64,000 nt of DNA from CAZQFV01 sp964592645 (lineage in GTDB: Bacteria; Chloroflexota; Chloroflexia; DTKN01). The stretch covers positions 1-64,000 of the forward strand of contig CAZQFV010000011.1 in the NCBI GenBank assembly GCA_964592645.1, given 5' to 3'. Below the pieces are notes generated by a model. The model saw only the letters and a program-made list of their open reading frames with translations, was not told the DNA's origin and did no database searches. This document shows positions 18,075 to 27,459 of this stretch, piece after piece. A program made the translations under genes and the position numbers. The stretch's first letter is position 1, and each line of letters begins with the position of its first letter.

Positions 18075-21000
18075 ATGCGTCTCAGACCCCGCCCCGTCGT
18101 GCTGGCCGGCCTGTTGCTCGTGTTGTTTTCCGGGATGGTCCTGCCCCGGGCTACCCTGTCGGCCCCGCCGACCCCACCGGCCGTCCCCAAGGCTCCCCGG
18201 CCGGAAATCGCCGTCGACGGCCTGATCGACGCCGGGTACCGCCTGGTGGCCAGCGACCCGGCCGGCGACGGCAACGGCAACGCCGTCATGGACCTGCGCC
18301 AGCTCTATGTCGCCGAGGACGCCGACAACTGGTACTTTGCCTTTGTCGTCAACGCCGACATCGTCTCCACCAACTGGGGCAAGTACGTCATCTACATCGA
18401 TACCACCAACGATGCCCAGGGCGCCCCGTCCGACGCCTGGACGCGCAACGTCGTCGTCAACGACCCGCACAAGCCCGAGTACGGCCTCTACTCCTGGGTC
18501 GACTGCGCCTACGGCCCCACCTGCACCCAGTTCTGGGCCTACGGCAACGGCTCCTGGGAACAGTTCGGCCAGCTCGACGGCGCCGCCCTCTCCACCAACG
18601 GCATCACCTCCACCCTGGAGTGGCGCATGGCCCGCTGGCGGCTGGGCGATCCCGACGAGCTCTGGTGCGAGGTCTGGAGCACCGGCGGCGGCAGTAACGA
18701 CAACGCCCAGGACACCGTCAACGACCCGGCCGACGACTGGAACGCCAGCGACTGGTCCACCACCGCCGTCCTCTTCAACTCCAGCCACGTCGTGCGCACG
18801 TTCTACGGCCCCTCGCTAACGGTATACACGCCGGCAGAAGGGCAGCGCTTTGGCGTGCCGGGCATCGACGTCACCGGTGAGGTCTCGCCCACCGGCGGCG
18901 TCACCGTCACCGTGGATCTCAACGGCGCTGCCACCTACACGCCCACCGTCGCCCCCGACGGCAGCTTCGCCCAGGGCGTCACCCTGGTCTCCGGCACCAA
19001 CACCCTCACCGTGACCGCGGCGAGCGTTGGCGGGGCCACCACGGTCGTCCGCCACGTCTTCCTGGGGGCGGCCGCCCACGACGGCAATGTCGAATGGTAC
19101 GGCGTGGGCCACTTTACCCGCGACACCGTCTACCACGACCCGTTCGGCCCGGCCCCGACCGGTTCCACCGTCACCTTCCGCCTGCGCACCTACCACAACG
19201 ACGTGACCCATGTCACGATGCGCACCTGGGACGACCTGGGCACGCCCCAGGAGGTCTCCTATACCATGCACCTCTCCACCGCCATCACCGACCCCCTGGG
19301 CGTCTACGACTACTGGGAGGTGGACTACCCCACGCCGGACCACGGCACCTTCATCTGGTACAAGTTCCGCGTCGAGGACACGCCCGACGTGGACTGGTAC
19401 GAGGACGACGACGTGCTCAACGGCTGGGGCCACATGGTGGAGGACGCCACCTGGGCCGGCAGCTTCCGCCTGGTCGTCTACGAGGCCGCCTACGCCACCC
19501 CGCAGTGGCTTCAGGACGGCGTCGTGTACCAGGTCTTTCCCGACCGCTTCCGCAACGGGCTGGAGGCCAACGACCCGATCAGCGGCACCGGTTTTATCTA
19601 CGGGGACACGGTCATCACCCACACGGTCTGGAACGAGCCGCCGCTGAACCCGCGCGACCCCGGCGGCCCCTTCTACCAGCACTGGAGCGCCGACTTCTTC
19701 GGCGGCGACCTGCAGGGGATCATCGACGAGCTCGACTACCTCCACGACCTGGGGGTGACGGTGCTCTACCTCAACCCGATCTTTCTCTCCCCCTCCAACC
19801 ACAAGTACGACACCACCGACTTTGAGCAGATCGATCCCCACTTTGGCGACCTGGCCACCTTTGACGCGCTGATCGACGCCGCCGAGGCCCGCGGGATGCA
19901 TGTGGTGTTGGATGGGGTCTTTAACCATACCTCCAGCGACAGCTACTACTTTGACCACTACGGATTCTACCCGCCGGAGGGGGCCTGCGAGTCGGCCGGC
20001 TCGCCCTACCGCTCCTGGTACTTTTTCACCTCCGCGCCCAACTCCTGCCCGGTCTGCGACGGGGGGATGTACTATGAGTCGTGGTGGGGCTACTGCTCCC
20101 TGCCTATCCTGAACAGCGACAACCCGGCGGTGCGCGGCTATATCTACGGCAGCGGCGCCTTTGGCGGCACCGATGGCATCGCCGCCTACTGGCCGCGCCA
20201 CGGCTCCTCCGGCTGGCGGCTGGACGTCGGCGGGGACATCGACGCCGGCTACCTGGACACCAACTACTGGGAAGAGTTCCGCGCCGCCGTACACGCCGTG
20301 CGCCCCGACGCCGCCATCATCGGCGAGGAGTGGGGCGACGCCGCCCGCTGGCTCCTGGGCAACGAATGGGACGCCGTCATGAACTACCAGTTCCGCGGCG
20401 CCCTGCTCTCCTTCCTGCGCGACACTCCCTACGTGGACAACGACGCCAACGCCGGCAGCTCCACCGGCATCCTGAACCCGCTCACGCCGAGCCAGTTCAA
20501 CGACCGCCTGCTGGCGCTCATGGAGAACTATCCGCCGCCGGCCCTGTATGCTATGCTCAACCTGCTGGGCAGCCACGACGTCAACCGCGTCCTCTTTGTC
20601 CTCAACCCCAACGCCGCCGTGGGCAACTGGAACCCGGCCGACGTGGCCGCGGCCAAGGAGAAGCTGTACCTGGGGACGATTCTGCAGTTCACCCTGCCCG
20701 GCGCGCCGACGATCTACTACGGCGACGAGGCCGGCAGCTATATACCGTCGTTGGCCCTCGGCGGCGGCGGGCTGATGGAGGACGATCCCTACAACCGCAT
20801 CCCCTTCCCCTGGCCCGACGAGAGCGGCACGCCCGCCTTCCCCTTCGACCAGGCGCTGCACGATCACTACGCCCGGCTGGCCCAGATCCGCCACGGTCAC
20901 CCCGCCCTGCGTACCGGCTCCTTCGTCCCGCTCCTGGCGGACGACGAGGACAACACCTATGCCTACGGGCGCCGGCTGCTCGACGACTTGAGCGTGGTGG

Positions 21001-21464
21001 TGGTCAATCGCGCCGCCTCCCCCCAGTCGGTAGCGGTGCCCCTGGACGGGTTCCTGCCCGAGGGCACTATCCTGGAGGACGCCCTGAACGGCGGGACGGT
21101 CGTCGTGGCCAACGACACGGTCACCGTGACCTTGCCCGGCCTGTGGGGGGCCATCCTGGTCCTGCCCGCTCCCTGCATCTCGCCGACGGCGGCCTTCTCC
21201 TACACCGCCTCCGGGCTGACGGTGACCTTCCATAACGCCAGCACCGGGACCGAGCCGTTGAGCTACCAGTGGGACTTTGGGGACGGCGGGACCTCGGACC
21301 TGGAGAACCCGGTGCACACCTACGGCCAGGCCGGCGACTACAGCGTCGTCCTGACCGCGAGCAACGCCTGCGGGTGGGACCGGGTAGCCCAGGAGGTCGT
21401 GGTCGGCGTCGGGCGGACCTACCGCATCTACCTGCCGCTGGCGCTGCGGGGGTGGGGAAGGTAA
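18075..21464 (+). CDS. Secreted GH13 alpha-amylase/neopullulanase-like enzyme with PKD domain and YLPLALR tail
   Basis: A 1129-aa exported glycosidase. A signal peptide covers residues 1-31. Next come a carbohydrate-binding/DOMON-like segment (about 40-240), an Ig-like stretch, a CBM34-like domain before the catalytic barrel, and the barrel from about 480 (VVYQVFPDRF). GH13 active-site regions are visible: VLDGVFNHT, GWRLDVGGD with nucleophile Asp717, IIGEEW with acid Glu751, and LLGSHD with Asp835. A PKD domain (about 1035-1105, YQWDFGDGGTSD) precedes the C-terminal RIYLPLALR, a tail shared with unrelated exported proteins here. It likely degrades starch, glycogen or pullulan outside the cell. 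It has its own promoter and terminator. Confidence 0.93.
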   Translation: MRLRPRPVVLAGLLLVLFSGMVLPRATLSAPPTPPAVPKAPRPEIAVDGLIDAGYRLVASDPAGDGNGNAVMDLRQLYVAEDADNWYFAFVVNADIVSTNWGKYVIYIDTTNDAQGAPSDAWTRNVVVNDPHKPEYGLYSWVDCAYGPTCTQFWAYGNGSWEQFGQLDGAALSTNGITSTLEWRMARWRLGDPDELWCEVWSTGGGSNDNAQDTVNDPADDWNASDWSTTAVLFNSSHVVRTFYGPSLTVYTPAEGQRFGVPGIDVTGEVSPTGGVTVTVDLNGAATYTPTVAPDGSFAQGVTLVSGTNTLTVTAASVGGATTVVRHVFLGAAAHDGNVEWYGVGHFTRDTVYHDPFGPAPTGSTVTFRLRTYHNDVTHVTMRTWDDLGTPQEVSYTMHLSTAITDPLGVYDYWEVDYPTPDHGTFIWYKFRVEDTPDVDWYEDDDVLNGWGHMVEDATWAGSFRLVVYEAAYATPQWLQDGVVYQVFPDRFRNGLEANDPISGTGFIYGDTVITHTVWNEPPLNPRDPGGPFYQHWSADFFGGDLQGIIDELDYLHDLGVTVLYLNPIFLSPSNHKYDTTDFEQIDPHFGDLATFDALIDAAEARGMHVVLDGVFNHTSSDSYYFDHYGFYPPEGACESAGSPYRSWYFFTSAPNSCPVCDGGMYYESWWGYCSLPILNSDNPAVRGYIYGSGAFGGTDGIAAYWPRHGSSGWRLDVGGDIDAGYLDTNYWEEFRAAVHAVRPDAAIIGEEWGDAARWLLGNEWDAVMNYQFRGALLSFLRDTPYVDNDANAGSSTGILNPLTPSQFNDRLLALMENYPPPALYAMLNLLGSHDVNRVLFVLNPNAAVGNWNPADVAAAKEKLYLGTILQFTLPGAPTIYYGDEAGSYIPSLALGGGGLMEDDPYNRIPFPWPDESGTPAFPFDQALHDHYARLAQIRHGHPALRTGSFVPLLADDEDNTYAYGRRLLDDLSVVVVNRAASPQSVAVPLDGFLPEGTILEDALNGGTVVVANDTVTVTLPGLWGAILVLPAPCISPTAAFSYTASGLTVTFHNASTGTEPLSYQWDFGDGGTSDLENPVHTYGQAGDYSVVLTASNACGWDRVAQEVVVGVGRTYRIYLPLALRGWGR

Positions 21465-21476
21465 TTGGGTCGCGCT

Positions 21477-21527
21477 GATTGGGTATCGGGCTACCCGTGC
21501 CGGGAGCCCGATACCCAATCATTTTTT
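21477..21527 (+). terminator. Rho-independent terminator of the amylase gene
   Basis: A 16-bp perfect stem (21477-21492 with 21505-21520), a 12-base loop and a run of six Ts. The opposite-strand flippase stop codon lies inside the right arm, so the convergent genes share this element. Confidence 0.93.
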
Positions 21528-23114
21528 AGGCCATAGGCGCCGCAGTACGTTCCATTCCTCGGCGGTCAGGGTCCGCAGGAGGAGCAGCGCGCCCCCGTAC
21601 AGGGCCGGCCCGACTGCCAGGGCCGCCGCCCAGTAGCCCCGTGTCTGCAGCCAGACCATGGGCACGCCCATGGCGGCGGTCGCCAGGAGCGGCCGCCAGG
21701 CCAGGCGCAGCAGCGGCACCGCTCCCACCTCCCGCCGGACGGCCGGCCAGAAGCTGGCCAGGAGGACGATTTCGGTCAGGACGGTCAGCAGGGCGGCGGC
21801 GACGTAGCCGTAGGCGCCGTAGTAGGGGATGAAGAAGAGGTTGGCGCCGATGTTGAACACGCAGGCGATGGCAAAGGCCAGGGTGATGGTCCGCTGGCGG
21901 TTCGCGGCGATCAGCATGTACTGGGTGATGGCGTTGACCCAGCTCAGCGGCAGGAACCAGATGAGGATGGCCAGGGCGATGGCCGAGTGGGGCAGGTACT
22001 CGCTCCCGCCGAGCAGGTAGATGATCTGGGGAGCCAGCACGCTGGACAGCATGGCGGCCGGCAGGGACAGGAGGAGCATCATCTTTAGCGCGGAGCGGTA
22101 GGTCTGCTCCAGGCGCGCGCGGTCCTCCAGGGCGAAGCGCGCCAGGATGGGGAAGAGGGCGACGACGATGTAGAAGGGGATCTCGGTGGTGGCGTTGGGC
22201 AGCTTGTAGGCGGCGTCGTAGATGCCGACGACGGTGGCGCCGCCGTGGGCCTGCAGGATAAAGGAATCGAAGCGGAAGAAGACGACCAGCAGCAAATTGT
22301 TCAGGAAGAGGGGCAGCGACTCGGGCAGCATCCAGCGCCACAGGCGCAGGTCCAGCTCCGGGCGTGGCCGGAAGAGGAAGCGCAACTGCAGGTAGATGAA
22401 GAGGAGCGCGTTGATCGTGGTTACGGCCAGGGCCGAGGCGGCCAGCCCGACGACGCCCCAGCCGGCCGCCAGCACGCCCACGCCGGCGAACACCCGGAGG
22501 ATGTTCACCAACAGGGTGGCAAAGGCCGGCACCTCCATGCGCTCGCGCGCCCGGAAGATGGAGGTGATGCCCTCGGCCAGGCCGGATGGGAAGAGGGTCA
22601 GGGCCAGCAGCCACAGGGCTGCCTGCGTCTGGGGGTGCAGCGGCCGGCCGATGGCTCCGTAGAGGGCGATGATCCCGGCTACCAGGGGAAAGCACAGGCC
22701 GGCGAAGGAGAAGCGCAGCAGGACGGTGTTGCTCAGGTAGCGGTTGGCCTGGGCCGGGGCGCGGGCCACCTCGCGCGTACTCAGGGTGCTCAGCCCAAAG
22801 TCGGTGACCGTGGCCAGGTACTTGGCCACCAGCAGGGCGGCCAGGGCATAGTAGCCGTTGGCCTCCGGCCCCAGGTAGTGCAGCATGACCACGGCAAAGG
22901 CCAGGTCCATGGCCTTGTTGATGCCGTTGGCGACGATGGGGGCAAGCGAGTTCTTCAGCACGCGGCGGGCCAGGCCGCCGGCCGGCTCGCCCTCCGGCTC
23001 GCGGTAGAAGCGGCTCCACCAGCGCACCGCCAGGACCAGGAGCATGAGGAGGACGACGAGGCCGGCGAGGAAGAGGGCGAGCTTGAGGGCGAAACCGTCC
23101 ACGATGGGGCCCAT
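21519..23114 (-). CDS. Oligosaccharide flippase / polysaccharide biosynthesis membrane protein (Wzx-like)
   Basis: A 531-aa multi-span membrane protein of the MOP superfamily. An extra N-terminal hydrophobic segment (about residues 10-30) is followed by the family start LKNSLAPIVANGINKAMDLA and roughly 12-14 membrane segments. LLVAKYLATVTDFGLSTLST and LPESLPLFLNNLLLVVFF are typical of Wzx/RfbX-like flippases. It probably moves lipid-linked glycans across the membrane. ATG 23114 is chosen; an open frame continues upstream but overlaps the DUF4126 gene. It lies 38 bp after that gene and is the last in the pyr-led run. No glycosyltransferases accompany it. Confidence 0.88.
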   Translation of the reverse strand: MGPIVDGFALKLALFLAGLVVLLMLLVLAVRWWSRFYREPEGEPAGGLARRVLKNSLAPIVANGINKAMDLAFAVVMLHYLGPEANGYYALAALLVAKYLATVTDFGLSTLSTREVARAPAQANRYLSNTVLLRFSFAGLCFPLVAGIIALYGAIGRPLHPQTQAALWLLALTLFPSGLAEGITSIFRARERMEVPAFATLLVNILRVFAGVGVLAAGWGVVGLAASALAVTTINALLFIYLQLRFLFRPRPELDLRLWRWMLPESLPLFLNNLLLVVFFRFDSFILQAHGGATVVGIYDAAYKLPNATTEIPFYIVVALFPILARFALEDRARLEQTYRSALKMMLLLSLPAAMLSSVLAPQIIYLLGGSEYLPHSAIALAILIWFLPLSWVNAITQYMLIAANRQRTITLAFAIACVFNIGANLFFIPYYGAYGYVAAALLTVLTEIVLLASFWPAVRREVGAVPLLRLAWRPLLATAAMGVPMVWLQTRGYWAAALAVGPALYGGALLLLRTLTAEEWNVLRRLWPKK

Positions 23115-23152
23115 CCTGCTTGATAGAGACGGCGCGCTACCTTGGCCGGGAC

Positions 23153-24115
23153 CTACGCGGTGACGCCGGCCGCTATCTGCTCCGCCAGCCGGCTCCGGTC
23201 CTTCATAAAGACAAAGCGCGCCACCTTCGAGTGCTCTCCGCGCCGGTAGTAGATCTCCACGACATCCGAGAGCGGCCGGCGCTTCAGGTAGGCCGCGGCC
23301 AGGCGCTCGCGCTCCACCTTCCAGGCGCGGGCCCCCTGCCAGGTGCTGTAGGTGAAGAAGAGGCCGTCGTCGCGCAGGGCCAGGTAGCCGCATCGGCCGC
23401 CGGCCCCGGGGACGCGCTGTGCCTGGCAGCGGGCGGCCAGCGCCGGTCGGCGGTGGCCCAGCAGCGCCATGTGCGCCGGGGGCGGCATATCCGGCTGTTC
23501 CACGGGCGCCACCCACCCCCGCAGGCGGGCCAGTACCGCCCGGACGGTGAACCCCATCCAGCGCAGCAGCCGCGGCACCAGCAACAGCAGCAGCACCAGC
23601 AGCGCCAGGCCGATCACCCCGGCCACATAAGGGTACTTTAGCCCGACAAAGGCCAGCACCCCCACGCCGACATCCTCGGCCACACTGACGGCGATGTTGG
23701 AGACGTTCTCCGCCGGCGAGGCGGTGTTCAGGGCTACCCGCCCGCCGGCCTTGCCGCTGTGGGCCACCAGGGCGACGCCCCCGGCCACCAGCGCGGCGAT
23801 CACCGCCACCACCGGGTCGACCTGCCCCAGGGCGGTGGCCGCCACCAGCGCCGCCCCCAGGGGGCGGATGACGGTGTGGATGGCGTCCCAGAGGTTGTCG
23901 ACCAGGGGGATCTTGTCGGCCAGGAACTCGACCACGTAGAGGAGGCCGGCGACGACGATCACCGGGGTGCTGCCCAGCACGGCCAGCCCCGGCGGTACGT
24001 TCGTGACCCACCCCAGGCGGATGCTCAGGCCGATGATCAGGACGGTGCCGTAGAGGTTGATCCCGGCGGTGAGAGAGAGCGGGAGCAGCGTGGCCAAGGT
24101 CCGCAGGCTGTCCAT
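23153..24115 (-). CDS. DUF4126 family membrane protein
   Basis: A 320-aa protein. Its N-terminal 190 residues match the DUF4126 pattern: LSLTAGINLYGTVLIIGLSI, VVEFLADKIPLVDNLWDAIH and several glycine-rich membrane segments with SPAENVSNIAVSVAEDV. The C-terminal ~120 residues form a soluble, Arg-rich domain (LRDDGLFFTYSTWQGARAW) that is not standard for the family. The function of DUF4126 is unknown. It begins 12 bp after pyrC and is probably cotranscribed with it. Confidence 0.85.
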   Translation of the reverse strand: MDSLRTLATLLPLSLTAGINLYGTVLIIGLSIRLGWVTNVPPGLAVLGSTPVIVVAGLLYVVEFLADKIPLVDNLWDAIHTVIRPLGAALVAATALGQVDPVVAVIAALVAGGVALVAHSGKAGGRVALNTASPAENVSNIAVSVAEDVGVGVLAFVGLKYPYVAGVIGLALLVLLLLLVPRLLRWMGFTVRAVLARLRGWVAPVEQPDMPPPAHMALLGHRRPALAARCQAQRVPGAGGRCGYLALRDDGLFFTYSTWQGARAWKVERERLAAAYLKRRPLSDVVEIYYRRGEHSKVARFVFMKDRSRLAEQIAAGVTA

Positions 24116-24127
24116 CGGTCCCTCCGC

Positions 24128-25576
24128 TCAGGGCCGCAGCGGCCCCGTGCCCCCCAGCAGCCCTTCCAGGCGCGAGGAGTGCGAGCGCGGCTTGTACTTG
24201 TCGCCCGGCACCGGGGGGGGGCCAAAGATGGTGCGGCCTTCCAGGAGGGTCCAGCGCACGCGGCCGCGCAGGGTTACGCCGGCCAGCGGGGTGTTGCGAC
24301 CCTGGGAGGCAAAGTCAGAGGGGTCCACCTTCCACTCCTCCTCGGGGTCGAAGATGGTGATGTCGGCCGGCCGGCCCACCTCCAGGGTGCCGTAGGGCAG
24401 GTTGAGGACGCGCGCCGGGTTGCAGGCCAGCGCCCCCACCAGGGTGGAGAGATCGAACACGTTGTGGTGGGACAGGGTCAGGAGCAGCCCCAGCGCCGTC
24501 TCCAGGCCCGCGATCCCCGGCGCGGCCACGGAGTACTCGCACTCCTTGTCCACCCAGGTGTGGGGAGCGTGGTCGGTGGCGATGGCGTCGATGGTGCCGT
24601 CGCGCAGCCCTTCCCAGAGCGCCTCCAGGTCGGCCCGCGTGCGCAGGGGCGGGTTGACCTTGGTGTGGGTGTTGTAGGGCAGGAGGTCGTGCGGCACCGC
24701 CAGGAGCGGCTCGCTCCCCGGGATGGCCGCCCGCGCGCCCAGCGTCCCGGCGACCCAGGCATCGGTCAGCGTCAGGTGGTGCGGCGTGACCTCGGCCGTG
24801 ACATGGACGCCGCGGGACTTGGCGGCGCGGATGGCTTCCACCGCCCCGGCCGTGCTGACATGGCAGATATGCAGGTGGCCCCCGGTGAGCTCGGCCAGGG
24901 CGATGTCGCGGGCGACCATATGGATCTCGGCTGCCGCCGGGTACCCGCGCAGCCCCAGCAGCAGGCTGCAGGGGCCCTCGTGCATGTCGGCGTCGCGGCT
25001 GAGGGAGCGGTCTTCGCAGTGTGCCATGAGCGGCACCCCCAACTGGGTGCTGTAGAGCAGGGCAGAACGCATGAGGCGGGCGCTTTCCACCGGCGCGCCG
25101 TCGTCGGAGAAGGCGACGGCACCGGCCTCGTGCAGCTCACCCATCTCGGCCAACTCCTTGCCCCCCCTGCCCTTGGTGATCGTCCCCACGGGCAGGACCC
25201 GGACCACACCTTCGCGGGCGGCCAACTGCTGCAGTTGATAGATGCCGGCCGCCGTGTCCGGCGGGGGCGTCGTGTTGGGCATGGCGCAGAGCATGGTAAA
25301 GCCGCCGCGGGCCGCAGCCTGCGTGCCGCTGGCGATGGTCTCCTTCTCCTCCTCGCCCGGTTGGCGCAGGTGGCAGTGCATGTCGATGAATCCCGGGGCG
25401 ACGATACAGCCGGCGGCATCGATCACCTGGGTCCCCGGGATCTTGGGGTCCACCGTCGTCGAGGTCAGGCTGGTGGTGATCTCCGCGATCCGGCCATCGA
25501 TCACCAGAACATCGGCCACCGAGCCGATGTCCTGCGAGGGGTCGATGACGCAGCCGTCTTTGATGAGCAAGCGCAT
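24128..25576 (-). CDS. pyrC: Dihydroorotase (PyrC)
   Basis: A 482-aa class I dihydroorotase that cyclises carbamoyl-aspartate to dihydroorotate in pyrimidine synthesis. Metal-binding motifs are FIDMHCHLRQPGEEEKE near residue 60, HICHVSTAGAVEAI, the HHLTLTD segment, and the catalytic IATDHAPHTWVDKE. It is slightly longer than usual because of an extended C-terminus. GGAGG lies just before the ATG. It is the third gene of the pyrR-pyrB-pyrC run, separated from pyrB by 174 bp holding an inverted repeat. Confidence 0.95.
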   Translation of the reverse strand: MRLLIKDGCVIDPSQDIGSVADVLVIDGRIAEITTSLTSTTVDPKIPGTQVIDAAGCIVAPGFIDMHCHLRQPGEEEKETIASGTQAAARGGFTMLCAMPNTTPPPDTAAGIYQLQQLAAREGVVRVLPVGTITKGRGGKELAEMGELHEAGAVAFSDDGAPVESARLMRSALLYSTQLGVPLMAHCEDRSLSRDADMHEGPCSLLLGLRGYPAAAEIHMVARDIALAELTGGHLHICHVSTAGAVEAIRAAKSRGVHVTAEVTPHHLTLTDAWVAGTLGARAAIPGSEPLLAVPHDLLPYNTHTKVNPPLRTRADLEALWEGLRDGTIDAIATDHAPHTWVDKECEYSVAAPGIAGLETALGLLLTLSHHNVFDLSTLVGALACNPARVLNLPYGTLEVGRPADITIFDPEEEWKVDPSDFASQGRNTPLAGVTLRGRVRWTLLEGRTIFGPPPVPGDKYKPRSHSSRLEGLLGGTGPLRP

Positions 25577-25612
25577 GAGGAGTTCCTCCTGTTTGCGTGC
25601 GAGAAGTAACCG

Positions 25613-25695
25613 GAACCGGAGGCCGTAACGAGGGGGAAACGGGACATAGGGCCAGGGGTCCGAGATCCTGCCTTTTGTCCCTTGGCCTCCGGTCC
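25613..25695. repeat. Inverted repeat between pyrB and pyrC
   Basis: Arms GAACCGGAGGCC (25613-25624) and GGCCTCCGGTCC (25684-25695) pair with one mismatch. Inner segments (GGGACATAGG and TTTTGTCCC) can also pair in part. A similar GGGACAA block occurs at 36940-36960. It might be an intra-operon hairpin (mRNA processing or attenuation) or a decayed dispersed repeat. Confidence 0.55.
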
Positions 25696-25750
25696 CTTGT
25701 GGCAGAACGCTACCTCGATCATTGCCGTGCCTCGGCAGGTATTCCGCGCC

Positions 25751-26704
25751 CTACGCCTGACCTCGTTGCCCCGCCAACATATAGAGCAACGCCATGCGGA
25801 TGGCTACACCGTTGGTCACCTGCTCTTCGATCACCGACTGGGCGCAGGCCGCCACGGCGGGGTCGATCTCGACGCCCTCGTTCATCGGGCCGGGATGCAT
25901 CACCAGGGCATGGGGCGCGGCCAGGGCCAGGCGCTCCATGGTCATTCCGAAGAGGCGGGTGTACTCGCGCAGCGAGGGCAGCAACCCGCCCTCCTGGCGT
26001 TCCTTCTGCAGGCGCAGCATCATCACCACGTCGGCGCCGGTCAGGGCCTCGCGGAGCCGATAGGAGACGCGCACGCTGGGAAAGATGGCTTCCCAGTAGC
26101 CGGCCGGCCCGACGAGCGTCGGCGGGCCGCACAGGACCACCTGGGCGCCCAGCTTGGTCAGCCCCCACAGGTCGGAGCGCGCTACCCGGCTGTGCAGGAT
26201 GTCGCCGATGATCACGACTTTGAGGCCGGCGACCTGGCCCAAGTGCTTGCGCATCGTATAGATATCGAGCAGCCCCTGCGTCGGGTGGGCGTGCTGGCCG
26301 TCGCCAGCGTTGAGCACGGGGCCGTGAAAGTGGCGCGCCACCACGTACGGCGCGCCGGACATGGCGTGACGCATCACCACGATGTCGCAGCCCAGCGCTT
26401 CCAGGGTGCGCACCGTGTCCACCAGCGATTCGCCCTTGGCGACGGCGCTGGTCGAGGCCGTGAAGTTGATCACGTTGGCCGAGAGGGCCTTGGCGGCCTG
26501 TTCGAAGGAGATGCGCGTGCGCGTGCTGGACTCGTAGAAAGCATTGACCACGGTGACGCCGCGGAGCGTCGGCACCTGCTTGATGGGGCGGGAGAGGACC
26601 TCGGCCATGGCGTCGGCTTGGGAGAAGACCTCCTCGAACTCGCTGGGGGTAAAGTCGTCCAGGTCCAGGACATGGCGTCGGCGTGTGGGGTTGGCCTCGC
26701 TCAT
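25751..26704 (-). CDS. pyrB: Aspartate carbamoyltransferase catalytic subunit (PyrB)
   Basis: A 317-aa enzyme making N-carbamoyl-L-aspartate from carbamoyl phosphate and aspartate. The carbamoyl-phosphate motif FYESSTRTRISFE is at about residue 60, with HPTQGLLD for substrate binding and HPGPMNEGVEI near the C-terminus. Length is typical for the catalytic chain. No pyrI regulatory subunit is adjacent. Its ATG overlaps the pyrR stop (ATGA), indicating translational coupling. Control is expected through PyrR and the promoter upstream of pyrR. Confidence 0.96.
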   Translation of the reverse strand: MSEANPTRRRHVLDLDDFTPSEFEEVFSQADAMAEVLSRPIKQVPTLRGVTVVNAFYESSTRTRISFEQAAKALSANVINFTASTSAVAKGESLVDTVRTLEALGCDIVVMRHAMSGAPYVVARHFHGPVLNAGDGQHAHPTQGLLDIYTMRKHLGQVAGLKVVIIGDILHSRVARSDLWGLTKLGAQVVLCGPPTLVGPAGYWEAIFPSVRVSYRLREALTGADVVMMLRLQKERQEGGLLPSLREYTRLFGMTMERLALAAPHALVMHPGPMNEGVEIDPAVAACAQSVIEEQVTNGVAIRMALLYMLAGQRGQA

Positions 26705-27249
26705 GGTGCTCTCCTCTTGGCGATGACGACCTCGTCGGTGCCGTCGGTCTCCTGCAGACGGACGATGATCTCTTCGCCGCGGGCGGTGGGGACGTTCTTG
26801 CCGACAAAGTCGGCCCGGATCGGCAGCTCGCGGTGTCCCCGGTCCACCAACACGGCGAGCTGGATGCGCCGCGGCCGGCCCAGGTCCATCAGGGCGTCCA
26901 GGGCAGCGCGCACGGTCCGTCCGGTGTACAGCACGTCGTCCACCAGGACGATGGTCAGCCCTTCGATGGCGAAGGGGATCTCGGTGCTGCGGACAACGGG
27001 CCGGTCGGGGCGGAGGGCCACGTCGTCGCGGTAGAGGGTGATATCGAGCGCGCCGACGGGCACCTGCCGGCCCTCGGTCTCGGCGATGGCCCCGGCCAGC
27101 CGCTGCGCCAGGGGCACGCCGCGGGCGCGGATGCCGACCAGCGCCAGGCCGGCGGCGCCGGCATTGCGCTCGACGACTTCATGGGCGATGCGCACCAGTG
27201 CTCGCCGCATCTCATCGGCCGACATAATCTGTTTCCCGGAATCCTCCAA
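26701..27249 (-). CDS. pyrR: Bifunctional pyrimidine operon regulator/uracil phosphoribosyltransferase PyrR
   Basis: A 182-aa PRTase-fold protein that binds pyr mRNA in a UMP-dependent way and has uracil phosphoribosyltransferase activity in some species. The PRPP-binding loop is VLVDDVLYTGRTVRAALDAL, and RIAHEVVERN and GIRARGVPLAQRL are family segments. TTG 27249 is chosen because GGAGG lies six bases upstream; a GTG at 27264 has no ribosome binding site. The mRNA leader is only about 30 nt, too short for the classic antiterminator/terminator pair. If PyrR regulates here, it should be at translation or at a site between genes. Confidence 0.94.
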   Translation of the reverse strand: MEDSGKQIMSADEMRRALVRIAHEVVERNAGAAGLALVGIRARGVPLAQRLAGAIAETEGRQVPVGALDITLYRDDVALRPDRPVVRSTEIPFAIEGLTIVLVDDVLYTGRTVRAALDALMDLGRPRRIQLAVLVDRGHRELPIRADFVGKNVPTARGEEIIVRLQETDGTDEVVIAKRRAP

Positions 27250-27287
27250 GGGGCACCTCCTCACTGCTGGGGCCGTCTATGGGGCGC

Positions 27288-27316
27288 ATTATACCCGAAT
27301 CCCAGGCGTGGCGCAA
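27288..27316 (-). promoter_or_regulatory. pyrR operon promoter
   Basis: On the minus strand, TTGCGC (27316-27311), 17 bp, TATAAT (27293-27288). Only two bases separate it from the -35 of the divergent S1-gene promoter, so the two polymerases should compete. Confidence 0.65.
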
Positions 27317-27317
27317 C

Positions 27318-27346
27318 TTGCGTTTTCCTTGGATTTCTCGTATAAT
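27318..27346 (+). promoter_or_regulatory. Promoter of the S1-domain gene
   Basis: TTGCGT (27318-27323), 17 bp, TATAAT (27341-27346), giving a leader of about 105 nt before the start at 27460. It is back to back with the pyrR promoter. Confidence 0.7.
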
Positions 27347-27459
27347 AGCCGCAGAGTGGGCCCCCTGGAGTTGGCCCACGCCAGGGACAAGCCCGGGCAC
27401 CCCGGGAAGCCAAGGCTTGTCCACCGGTTCTGTCGATTGGGTTATTGCGAGGAATAGGC

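Noticed and set aside
18816..21518. 900-codon minus-strand frame opposite the amylase gene
   Set aside because: The plus-strand frame has all GH13 active-site regions; the other is shadow coding.
27250..27290. PyrR-dependent attenuator upstream of pyrR
   Set aside because: The leader is only about 30 nt and holds little beyond the ribosome binding site; no competing hairpins can form.
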